A stretch of DNA of 40,648 nt from an uncultured Bacilli bacterium (GTDB taxonomy: Bacteria > Bacillota_I > Bacilli_A > RF39 > UBA660). The stretch covers positions 1-40,648 of the forward strand of contig CAKOIF010000011.1 in assembly GCA_934086485.1 (NCBI GenBank), read 5' to 3'. Under the pieces are notes generated by a model, which made no database searches, was not told the origin of the DNA, and saw only the letters and a program-made list of their open reading frames with translations. How positions within the stretch are numbered: the stretch's first letter is position 1; every line of letters begins with the position of its first letter. Positions 18,558-26,339 of the stretch are shown in pieces. The position numbers were made by a program, and so were the translations under genes.

Positions 18558-19370
18558 CTACATATAATAAACAAACTTATCTTGATTTTTCTTAAATACA
18601 AATAAACCTACAAGTAACATTATAAAAGCAGAGCCAAAACACGCAAATAAATATAATGGCGTTGGCATTGTTGAATATAAAATAATTTCCCTTGTAGCAT
18701 TAATATAAATATACAAAGGATTTAATTTAAATATCATTTGCATTTCCTGTGGTAACATACTTAATTGATAAAACAATGGAGTAAAGTAATTTAATATGGT
18801 TAATAATATTCCCCAAATATAAACCATATCTCTTAAAAACACTGACACAGTTGCAAGAATATAGCCTACACCTAAAGTGAACATAAACATACAAGCATAA
18901 ATAAATGGTAAAAGTAAATAATAAACATTAAATGCACATTTTGTTCCCTCGGCTGGATTTCCAGAGAAAATTATAATTAGCAATAATGGAATAAGTGAGA
19001 ATAGAAAATTAATTCCAACAAATAAACATTTTGCAACTGGAAAAATATATTTCGGAATATAAACTTTATTTAATAAAGCGGAATTACCAAAAATTGATCC
19101 CATAGCATTATTAGTTGCCTCACTAAAATAATTAAATACAACTAATCCACACATTAAATATACTAAATAGTTTACTCCTTCCATATTAAATTTAAAAACA
19201 TTTGAAAAAATTATAGCCATTACCATCATCATTAATAATGGATATAAAACACTCCACAAAACACCTAGTACACTTCTTTTGTATTTTACTTTAAAATCCC
19301 TTATTACTAATTGTGATAATAAAAATTTATATTTCTTTATATTTGCAAAAATATTTTTTAAAAATTTCAT
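18558..19370 (-). CDS. Polysaccharide ABC exporter permease (Wzm/TagG-like)
   Basis: This 270-residue membrane protein of the ABC-2 type has an amphipathic N-terminus (FKVKYKRSVLGVLWSVLYPL), then six transmembrane segments, as in Wzm and TagG. With the ATPase coded ten bases downstream it should carry the lipid-linked glycan across the membrane after chain synthesis in the cytoplasm. It is first in the heptose unit, behind a clear sigma-A promoter and the terminator of the rml unit. The start ATG follows AAAGGAGAT. A TagGH role is favoured because TagO, MnaA and TagA-type functions lie in the same locus. Confidence 0.92.
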   Translation of the reverse strand: MKFLKNIFANIKKYKFLLSQLVIRDFKVKYKRSVLGVLWSVLYPLLMMMVMAIIFSNVFKFNMEGVNYLVYLMCGLVVFNYFSEATNNAMGSIFGNSALLNKVYIPKYIFPVAKCLFVGINFLFSLIPLLLIIIFSGNPAEGTKCAFNVYYLLLPFIYACMFMFTLGVGYILATVSVFLRDMVYIWGILLTILNYFTPLFYQLSMLPQEMQMIFKLNPLYIYINATREIILYSTMPTPLYLFACFGSAFIMLLVGLFVFKKNQDKFVYYM

Positions 19371-19404
19371 TAATTTCTATCTCCTTTATTAATCTCATAC
19401 TAAC

Positions 19405-19433
19405 ATTATAACCCATTTTTCTATAATTAACAA
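19405..19433 (-). promoter_or_regulatory. Sigma-A promoter of the exporter/heptose unit
   Basis: On the minus strand TTGTTA (19428-19433), a 17-bp spacer and TATAAT (19405-19410) lie just upstream of the permease gene and directly after the rml terminator. Confidence 0.75.
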
Positions 19434-19435
19434 CT

Positions 19436-19465
19436 AAAAAGGCATATGGTTCCATATGCTTTTTT
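19436..19465. terminator. Bidirectional terminator after rmlB
   Basis: An 8-bp perfect stem (GCATATGG / CCATATGC) with a two-base loop is flanked by five A and six T. It starts a few bases past the rmlB stop. Confidence 0.85.
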
Positions 19466-19467
19466 AA

Positions 19468-20484
19468 CTATTTTTTTAAACTTCTTTGATAACTTTCTTT
19501 ATATTCGCCAGATTTAATATCATTAATCCAATCTTGATTATTAACATACCAATCAATAGTTTCTTTAATACCCTCTTCAAAAGTATATGTTCTATTCCAT
19601 CCAAGCTCTCTTTCAACTTTACTTGAATCAATTGCATATCTTAAATCATGACCTGGTCTGTCAGTAACAAATCTAATTAAATCTTCAGGTTTATTTAATT
19701 GTTTTAAAATAATTTTAACAAGTTCTAAATTAGTTCTTTCTGAATGTCCACCTAAATTATAAACTTCACCAACTTTACCATGTCTTACAATCATATCAAC
19801 CCCAACATTATGATCATGAACATGAATCCAGTCTCTTATATTTTCACCTTTTCCATAAACAGGTATAGTTTCATCATTTAATGCTCTAGAAATAACTACA
19901 GGAATAAGCTTCTCTGGAAATTGATATGGACCATAGTTATTTGAACATCTTGATATAGTTACAGGAAGCCCAAATGTTCTATAATAAGCCATTACTAAAA
20001 GGTCTGCTCCTGCTTTACTTGATGAATAAGGACTTGAAGTATGAATTGGTGTTTCCTCAGTAAATTTTAAATCAGGTCTATCAAGTGGTAAATCGCCATA
20101 AACTTCATCTGTAGATACTTGATGATATCTAATATTTCCATATTTTCTTGCAGCATCCATTAAAACTTGAGTACCTGCAATATTAGTTTGAATAAATACT
20201 CCAGGATTTTTAATTGAATTATCAACATGACTTTCTGCAGCAAAATTGATAACTAAATCAAAATTTTCTTTTTCAAATAGTTTATCAACAAACTCTCTAT
20301 CTGTAATATCTCCTTTTACAAACTCAAAATTTTCTTTTTCCTCTAAAGATTTAATATTATTATAATTTCCTGCATAAGTTAATGCATCTAAACATACAAA
20401 TTTATCATTTGGATATGCACTTGTTTCATAATGTAAGAAATTACTTCCTATAAATCCTGCTCCTCCAGTTACTAAAATTTTCAT
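19468..20484 (-). CDS. rfbB: dTDP-glucose 4,6-dehydratase
   Basis: RmlB/RfbB converts dTDP-glucose to dTDP-4-keto-6-deoxyglucose, the second step of dTDP-L-rhamnose synthesis. The 338-residue protein has the NAD loop TGGAGFIGSNF near the start, AAESHVDNSI, the STDEVYGD motif with catalytic Asp-Glu, and YSSSKAGAD with the Tyr-xxx-Lys pair. RCSNNYGPYQFPEKLIP is diagnostic of the dehydratase family. It is last in the rml unit, four bases after the RmlC-RmlD fusion, and is followed by a strong terminator. Confidence 0.96.
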   Translation of the reverse strand: MKILVTGGAGFIGSNFLHYETSAYPNDKFVCLDALTYAGNYNNIKSLEEKENFEFVKGDITDREFVDKLFEKENFDLVINFAAESHVDNSIKNPGVFIQTNIAGTQVLMDAARKYGNIRYHQVSTDEVYGDLPLDRPDLKFTEETPIHTSSPYSSSKAGADLLVMAYYRTFGLPVTISRCSNNYGPYQFPEKLIPVVISRALNDETIPVYGKGENIRDWIHVHDHNVGVDMIVRHGKVGEVYNLGGHSERTNLELVKIILKQLNKPEDLIRFVTDRPGHDLRYAIDSSKVERELGWNRTYTFEEGIKETIDWYVNNQDWINDIKSGEYKESYQRSLKK

Positions 20485-20488
20485 ATAA

Positions 20489-21931
20489 TCACCTATTTTT
20501 TCCTTTCTCTAATGATTCATTTAGTTCTTTATTATATCTATCTATTGCATCTTGCCATGTTGGTAATGTGTTAAATCCATTTTCTATTAAACACTTCTTA
20601 CTTAATCTTGAATTTTCTGGTCTTTGTGCTTTACTCTGACCATATTCTTTAGTTGTTACATGATTTACTTTAACATCTAAATTATTTGATTTAAATATAT
20701 ATTCTGCAAAATCTGCCCATGAAGTAAATCCCTCATTATTTGCATGATATATTCCATATTTATCAGTTTGTGACATATCAACTAAAAGTTTTGCTAAATC
20801 AACAGTATATGTTGGACTTCCTATTTGATCTGAAACAACATTTAACTGGCTATGATTTTCCGCAAGTTTTAACATAGTTTTCACAAAGTTTTTGCCATTT
20901 ATACCAAATACCCAAGAAGTTCTTACTATAAAGCTTTTTTCATATGAACTTACTATTTTTTCTCCTAAAGCTTTTGAAAGTCCATAAACATTTTGTGGAT
21001 TGACTTTATCATTTACTTCATATACACCATCTTTTTTACCATCAAATACATAATCAGTTGATACATATATAAGTTTTGCATTAACTAGTCTTGCTGCATC
21101 AGTGATATTTTTAGTTCCCTCAGCATTGACTTTCATAGCCATTTCTTTATCATCTTCAGCTTTATCAACATTTGTATATGCAGCACAATGAAATATTACC
21201 TCTGGTGCATACTCTTCAATGATTTTCTTTGTAAGTCTTCGATCTGTTATATCTAAATCACTACTTGATAATGCAAGAATATCATAAATACCCCTTTTAT
21301 TTAATTCTTTTATAACATCAAATCCTAGTTGACCAGATGCACCTGTTACTAAATATCTTTTTTTTGTATAAAAATCAGGTGTATTATCAGAAAGTGGTAA
21401 TCTATTTTTATCTTTTTCAGATAAAAGTGGATTTTCAATTCCATATTTTTCTAAATTCCAATCAACATTTATTTTAGGATCACACCAAAGTACACCATCT
21501 TCGTGACTGGGTTTGTAATCATTATCTACTAAATATTGAAATAATGAGTTATCTTTTAAACTTACAAATCCGTGAGCAAATCCTCTTGGTATTAAAAGTT
21601 GTCTACCATTTTCTGGAGTAAGTTCAACACTAGTCCATTTCATATAAGTAGGCGAATCTTTACGAAGATCTACAACAACATCAAGTACAGCACCAGTTAA
21701 ACACTCAACAATTTTAGATTGGCAATATGGATCTTTTTGAAAATGAAGTCCCCTTACAATTCCCTTTCCACTTTTGCTTCTTGCTCCTTGAACAATTCCT
21801 TTTACGGAATGAAGTCCATTTTCCTGATAATCTTTTTCCGCAAAGAATGGTGAATAATAACCCCTATCATCGCCAAATTTATCAGGTTCTAAAATATAAC
21901 AGTCTTTTAAATTCGTTTCTATTTTTTTCAT
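20489..21931 (-). CDS. Bifunctional dTDP-4-dehydrorhamnose 3,5-epimerase / reductase (RmlC-RmlD fusion)
   Basis: Residues 1 to about 188 are RmlC: GDDRGYYSPFF, SKSGKGIVRGLHFQ with the catalytic His, VVDLRKDSPTY, and LLIPRGFAHGFVSL. Residues about 192-480 are RmlD: YLVTGASGQLGFDVIKEL, FHCAAYTNVDKAE, STDYVFDG and YGLSKALGE with the Tyr-xxx-Lys pair. The two catalyse the third and fourth steps of dTDP-L-rhamnose synthesis in succession. Such fusions are known in some Bacillota. The start shares a base with the stop of rmlA (TAATG), so the two are translationally coupled. Confidence 0.94.
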   Translation of the reverse strand: MKKIETNLKDCYILEPDKFGDDRGYYSPFFAEKDYQENGLHSVKGIVQGARSKSGKGIVRGLHFQKDPYCQSKIVECLTGAVLDVVVDLRKDSPTYMKWTSVELTPENGRQLLIPRGFAHGFVSLKDNSLFQYLVDNDYKPSHEDGVLWCDPKINVDWNLEKYGIENPLLSEKDKNRLPLSDNTPDFYTKKRYLVTGASGQLGFDVIKELNKRGIYDILALSSSDLDITDRRLTKKIIEEYAPEVIFHCAAYTNVDKAEDDKEMAMKVNAEGTKNITDAARLVNAKLIYVSTDYVFDGKKDGVYEVNDKVNPQNVYGLSKALGEKIVSSYEKSFIVRTSWVFGINGKNFVKTMLKLAENHSQLNVVSDQIGSPTYTVDLAKLLVDMSQTDKYGIYHANNEGFTSWADFAEYIFKSNNLDVKVNHVTTKEYGQSKAQRPENSRLSKKCLIENGFNTLPTWQDAIDRYNKELNESLEKGKNR

Positions 21932-23406
21932 TATTTTTTTAACACTCTTTTCATTTCTTCAGTTTTAACAAGGTTTCCTAAAAATTTTCCATATGAATTT
22001 TTTCTTAAAAGATTAGCTCTTTCGCTTAACTGCTCTAAAGTAATCCAACCATTATTATATGCAATTTGTTCTAGGCAAGCTATTATTTTACCACGATTTT
22101 GTTCTGAAGCTTTAATTGCAGATATAGCATCATATAAACTATCAAATGTACCAGTATCAAACCAGTTAAATCCGCCACCTAATAGTTCTCCTTTTAACTT
22201 ACCCTCTTGTAAATACATATCATTAATTGATGTAATTTCAAATTCTCCTCTTTTTGATGGTTTAACATTTTTTGCTTTTTCGCAAACTCCTTTTGGATAG
22301 AAATATAAACCAGTTATAGCATAATTTGATTTTGGATGTTCAGGTTTTTCCTCAACACTTTTAATATAAACTTCGCCATCTTTGTTTTCTATTTCCATAA
22401 TTCCAAATCTTTCAGGATCTGGTACCTCTATACCAAAGTTTGTGGCATATCCTAAATCAGCATTTTTAACTGCATTTTCAAGCATTTTAACAAATCCATT
22501 ACCATAGAACAAATTATCTCCTAAAATAAGAGCACTTGGATTATCGCCAACAAATTTTTCTCCTAAAATAAATGCTTGGGCAAGTCCATCTGGTGATGGT
22601 TGAATAATATATTCAAAATTTACGCCAAATTGAGAACCATCTTTTAATAAATTTTTAAATGCAGGTTGATCTTGCTCTGTAGTGATTATTAAAATATCTT
22701 TAATACCTGCAAGCATAAGTACTGATATTGGATAAAAAATCATTGGTTTATCATATATCGGTAATAATTGTTTACTAACTCCCTCTGTAATTGGATAAAG
22801 TCTTGTTCCACTTCCTCCAGCTAATACTATTCCTTTCATTTTAACCTCCTTATATTTATTATCTCTAATAAATTCTTTTTCAAATTCACATAAGATAGTA
22901 TTACTTTTTTTATAATATTTTATATAATCATATATCTTCGAGATAGAAATATTTGTTATATTATTTCGATATTCTCTCATAATATTTTCATATAAATCAT
23001 TATCTATTTTTTCTTTATTTTTTATTATTTCTAATAATAATCTCTCTTTATCATAAAGTTTTACTTCATAGCCATTATAGTTAATGCGTGTTAACCCGAT
23101 TTCATATAGATCATCTGGTATAAAATACTGTTTAATTAATTCATTTTTTATTACTTTTGCCTTTCGTTTCGTAGCAATCGAATAATTATTTAATTTAATT
23201 TCTTTAAAGCCATACAAGTATAAAGCTGTTTCCATAGTAAATATAAAATTATTATACTTTTTTAAAATAAATTCTAAATTTGAATAATCTTTTTCTGTAG
23301 AATATAAACTTTTGTCAATTTTAAATAGTTTTTCTTCAATAATTAATTTTTTAATTACTACATCAGATTTATATTTTTCTAATAACTCTTTGTGATTTAA
23401 TATCAA
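21931..23406 (-). CDS. rfbA: AbiEi-like domain joined in frame to glucose-1-phosphate thymidylyltransferase (RmlA)
   Basis: One open frame of 491 codons. Codons 190-491 are a full RmlA (302 residues): KGIVLAGGSGTRLYPITEG, DNLFYGNGF, NFGIEVPDPERFG, VEEKPEHPKSNYAI and GGGFNWFDTGTFDSL. It makes dTDP-glucose, the first step to dTDP-rhamnose. The first 189 codons resemble type IV AbiEi antitoxin/regulator proteins (LFKIDKSLYSTEKDY, then a helical region, LTRINYNGYEVKLYDKERLL). The upstream start is TTG at 23406 with AGGTGA six bases before it. A perfect AAGGAGG sits five bases before the ATG at 22839, so RmlA is probably made alone from there, with a fused product also possible. No AbiEii toxin gene is seen. 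Confidence 0.85.
   Translation of the reverse strand: MILNHKELLEKYKSDVVIKKLIIEEKLFKIDKSLYSTEKDYSNLEFILKKYNNFIFTMETALYLYGFKEIKLNNYSIATKRKAKVIKNELIKQYFIPDDLYEIGLTRINYNGYEVKLYDKERLLLEIIKNKEKIDNDLYENIMREYRNNITNISISKIYDYIKYYKKSNTILCEFEKEFIRDNKYKEVKMKGIVLAGGSGTRLYPITEGVSKQLLPIYDKPMIFYPISVLMLAGIKDILIITTEQDQPAFKNLLKDGSQFGVNFEYIIQPSPDGLAQAFILGEKFVGDNPSALILGDNLFYGNGFVKMLENAVKNADLGYATNFGIEVPDPERFGIMEIENKDGEVYIKSVEEKPEHPKSNYAITGLYFYPKGVCEKAKNVKPSKRGEFEITSINDMYLQEGKLKGELLGGGFNWFDTGTFDSLYDAISAIKASEQNRGKIIACLEQIAYNNGWITLEQLSERANLLRKNSYGKFLGNLVKTEEMKRVLKK
22845..22851 (-). promoter_or_regulatory. Internal ribosome binding site of RmlA
   Basis: AAGGAGG, perfect match to the 16S tail, lies five bases before the in-frame ATG at 22839 where RmlA homology begins. 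It argues that RmlA is initiated here independently of the AbiEi-like part. Confidence 0.8.
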
Positions 23407-23425
23407 TTTTCATCACCTGAATATA

Positions 23426-23454
23426 ATTATATATTAAAAGTCGGCATTTGTCAA
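23426..23454 (-). promoter_or_regulatory. Consensus sigma-A promoter of the rml unit
   Basis: On the minus strand TTGACA (23449-23454), a 17-bp spacer and TATAAT (23426-23431): both boxes match consensus exactly. The -35 box lies in the loop of the hairpin at 23438-23469. The predicted start point is only about 10-15 bases before the TTG codon at 23406, so the leader hardly exceeds the ribosome binding site. Confidence 0.9.
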
Positions 23455-23469
23455 ATACTTTGCCGACTT
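23438..23469. terminator. Hairpin terminator overlapping the rml promoter
   Basis: A 9-bp perfect stem (AAGTCGGCA / TGCCGACTT) with a 14-base loop, followed on the minus strand by TTTTAATA. It overlaps the last codons of the decayed GT2 gene, which it would once have terminated. Confidence 0.7.
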
Positions 23470-24280
23470 ATTTTAATGCTAATACTATTTTATTTGATAA
23501 TTTAAGTAAAAATAACATAAATTTATTAGTTTTAAGAACATTAGAATAATAATATTCCTGACTTTTCTTTAATATTTTTAGCTTATCTTTATAATTAATA
23601 TTTTTGTTTATAGTAATTGAGTGATTATGTATAATAGTTACATCTCTATCTACATAAACTTTATAATCAAATTTCTTTAATCTATAAAATATTGTATTTT
23701 CTTCATAATATAAGAATAAATTCTCATCAAAATAATTAATTTTCTCTAATGCTGAAAGTTTAATTATAAAAAAGCAACCGGATATAACCTAAACTTCATT
23801 AAGTCCTTTTTTTAAATTCTCATAATTATAATTTAACTTATTTTTTTCATACTTTCTATTTATTTTAGGTATATTTAATATAAGAGCATCTTTTATGCTA
23901 GGAAAACGCCATCCACAGACAATTTCATTATTTTGTTTTACTAATGGTGCAATAGAGCAAGCATTTTCAGTATTATTTATATCTTTAATTAGTTTTATAA
24001 TATCTGCCTCTTTGTTAATTATAATATCTAAATTAGAAATAATAACATTTGCATCTTTATACTTATTTTTAATATATTTACAACCAATATTTATTGCACT
24101 TCCATAACCATTATTCTTTTCAGAGAAAAAAATAGTTAGTTTTTTGTTTTGGCATTACTTTTTTGAGGCATTATCAATAATAATAATTTCATCTAAACAT
24201 TCATACTTTTCAATATTTTTATATAATTTATATGTATTATCAAAATCATTATAATTTACTATTAAAAATATATTTTTCAT
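23468..24280 (-). pseudogene. Decayed family 2 glycosyltransferase (two in-frame stops)
   Basis: From an ATG at 24280 one frame reads 270 codons broken only by TAA at codon 42 (24155-24157) and TAG at codon 164 (23789-23791). Between the stops it codes a GT2 protein of the rhamnosyltransferase-like type: IFLIVNYNDFDNTYKLYKNI, IIIIDNAS, SEKNNGYGSAINIGCKYI, VIISNLDI, then after the second stop ISGCFFIIK and FDENLFLYYEENTIFYRL. No frameshift is needed. It cannot make a working enzyme unless the stops are read through or are sequence errors. It presumably once belonged to the glycan locus, being next to the rml genes. Confidence 0.85.
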
Positions 24281-24517
24281 TAAAGGTATCCTTCTTAACC
24301 AATTTAATTTTATACTTGTTATATAGAAATTAAGTGTACTTAAAAATTATAGTATTTTTTGACTCATTAATTTTTATTTATATTTCAAAAAAAATTTTTT
24401 TCACGAAAAAAGGAGCCAAAGTTCTTCATTCCCTCCAATATATCAAATATATTGGAATCACATTACATATGGATTGTAGTAAGAAAATTAGCTTTTGTCT
24501 ATATATTTATCGTTTTA
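24281..24517. other. Intergenic stretch, no gene recognised
   Basis: AT-rich spacer between the two decayed genes. Its only clear structure is a perfect 10-bp inverted repeat at 24434-24456 (TCCAATATAT, three-base loop, ATATATTGGA). A 66-codon plus-strand frame overlaps it but has no ribosome binding site or recognisable protein. Confidence 0.6.
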
Positions 24518-25160
24518 TTAAATTATATTTTTAATACTCTTTTTATAAATAGTATAAAAATCACCATATAGTATTTCAAAATTACTATCAATTATTCTAA
24601 CACCAGTATTATTAGGAAGACCATATATAGTAATATCTTTTGATAAAGGATAGAGTTCATTTTGTAAAAGAATTTTATTATGGTTCTATAGTATAATTTA
24701 TTCTACCTATGCCTTCATAAGTAATTGTCTTTTCAACTCCCTCTTCTTCATCTTTAGAACATAATGAAATATTTGATAAATTAATTGCTCCAGCACTTAT
24801 TCCTATAACAACTTTTTTAAACTTTTTAATAATAGGCTTTAAATCATTTTTCATTAAAAATTTATTCTGCTTTAAAGTATCTCCACCCATCAAAAAAATT
24901 ATATCAGCATTTTTTATACTATTAATCATTTTCTCTTTGGGCATTTTTTCATTTAAAACAGTTATTCCAGTTAAATTAATCCCAATTTCTTTGAACCAAG
25001 TTACATCAATATTTGCATAGTCATTAACTTTTTCCATGTTTTCAAAATTAGCGAGTACAAATACTATATTTTTATAGCCACCCATATCATTTTTAAAATA
25101 ATTTGCTACTGCATTAAAACGAATATCTTTATCAAATGCACTGAAAATATATGTAATCAT
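24518..25160 (-). pseudogene. Frameshifted peptidase S51 (dipeptidase E-like)
   Basis: The first frame, 160 codons ending with TAA at 24678, is an S51 peptidase: FLMGGDTLKQNKFL, then GISAGAINLS with the nucleophile Ser. It stops right after IEP, where relatives continue with PH carrying the catalytic His. Shifting frame there gives HNKILLQNELYPLSKDITIY and GLPNNTGVRIID, the expected C-terminal part, up to TAA at 24518-24520. Adding two bases (CA) at about 24679 would restore a 214-residue protein of normal length. The gene is therefore probably broken by a 2-bp deletion that removes the catalytic His. A sequencing error is the alternative. Confidence 0.8.
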
Positions 25161-25256
25161 AATAACCTTCTTTCAAATATATGGTATCAAAAATACTAAA
25201 AAAAATCTAGAAATTTTATTACACTGCGTTTTTTCAAAGGAATGTTACAAAAGTTC

Positions 25257-25292
25257 TAAAAAAACTAAGAATTATTTTTTTAATTTCTTAGT
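25257..25292 (-). terminator. Terminator at the end of tagO
   Basis: An 8-bp stem (ACTAAGAA / TTCTTAGT) overlapping the last codons and stop of tagO, with a 13-base loop, is followed on the minus strand by seven T. Confidence 0.7.
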
Positions 25293-26333
25293 CTTATCTT
25301 TCTTATCATATAAAATATCTGTGTTAACAACAATATATAAAAGTAATGTCATCATAATTAAGTAAACAATCATTGATACTTGGTTATCTCCTAAAACATA
25401 GAAAACTGATACTGCTGAAAATAATATATCAATTCCATAAATAATTAAAATTGTAACCTTTGGAGAAAACTTCATTTTTAAAAGTTGATGATGTAAATGA
25501 TTCATATCTGGTTCATCAATACTTTTATGATGAAGAACTCTTCGAAGTATTGCAAATAACGTATCAAATATTGGAACTGCTAAAATAACAACAGGTATAA
25601 CAAGAGATGTAAATGTTGCTCCTTTAAAACCTAAAAGAGAAATAACTGCAATCATATAACCTAAAAATGTTGAGCCACAGTCCCCCATAAAAGTTTTTGC
25701 TGGAGGAAAATTATGAGTTAAGAATCCTAGTGTTGCTCCAAGCATAATAATGCATAGTATTATATCAAGGCCACCCATTTTGTTTAAAATTAAGGCTATT
25801 ACAGAAATAGTAACAAAATATATTGAACTAATTCCTGCACATAGGCCATCTAACCCATCAATAAGATTAATAGCGTTAATTGCTCCGACTATAAAAAATA
25901 TTGCAATAAATTCATTAAGCCAAGTTGGAAATATAAGTTTTAAGCCTAAAAATGATATTTCTCTAAAATATAGTCCACCATAAAATACGACAATACTAGC
26001 AACAATTATTTGCACAAGTAGTTTTACTTTTGCTCTAATTGGTTTTATATCATCAAATACTCCAAGCATTACAAGTACAAATGAACCAATAAGAATTGAT
26101 AACATTTGAGTAGTTACTGTACCATAAACCATATAACCAAATAGAAAAGATGCATAAATAGCAAGCCCACCAAGTCTTGGCATTGGTTTTTTATGAACTT
26201 TCCTTTCATTTGGCATATCAAGAGCACCAACATGAACTGCAATTTTCTTTGTTAAAAATACAAGTGCAAAACTTATTAAATATGTTACTAAAAGTATTTC
26301 TATTATATTAAAATTATTAACAACTATATTCAT
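25272..26333 (-). CDS. tagO: Undecaprenyl-phosphate N-acetylglucosaminyl-1-phosphate transferase (TagO/WecA)
   Basis: This polytopic membrane enzyme starts a surface glycan by moving GlcNAc-1-phosphate from UDP-GlcNAc to undecaprenyl phosphate. The protein (353 residues) has about ten transmembrane segments and the family motifs: RKVHKKPMPRLGG near residue 45, GVFDDIKP with the Asp pair, NAINLIDGLDGL at about 153-164 and MGDCGSTFLGY at about 216-226. The ATG at 26333 is favoured; a GTG at 26339 in the same frame lies within the ribosome binding region. It is coupled to the AAA+ ATPase gene just upstream. It would provide the lipid-linked GlcNAc on which the GT26 domain adds ManNAc. Confidence 0.93.
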   Translation of the reverse strand: MNIVVNNFNIIEILLVTYLISFALVFLTKKIAVHVGALDMPNERKVHKKPMPRLGGLAIYASFLFGYMVYGTVTTQMLSILIGSFVLVMLGVFDDIKPIRAKVKLLVQIIVASIVVFYGGLYFREISFLGLKLIFPTWLNEFIAIFFIVGAINAINLIDGLDGLCAGISSIYFVTISVIALILNKMGGLDIILCIIMLGATLGFLTHNFPPAKTFMGDCGSTFLGYMIAVISLLGFKGATFTSLVIPVVILAVPIFDTLFAILRRVLHHKSIDEPDMNHLHHQLLKMKFSPKVTILIIYGIDILFSAVSVFYVLGDNQVSMIVYLIMMTLLLYIVVNTDILYDKKDKTKKLKK

Positions 26334-26339
26334 AAGCAC

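Noticed and set aside
24434..24456. Perfect 10-bp inverted repeat as a terminator or operator
   Set aside because: It has no T tract and no intact gene nearby; AT-rich palindromes are frequent here.
24334..24534. 66-codon plus-strand frame
   Set aside because: No ribosome binding site, biased composition and overlap with the S51 remnant; probably chance.
23468..25160. Insertion sequence or phage remnant explaining the decayed region
   Set aside because: No transposase or integrase sequence and no terminal repeats were found; the damage is point mutation and a two-base loss.
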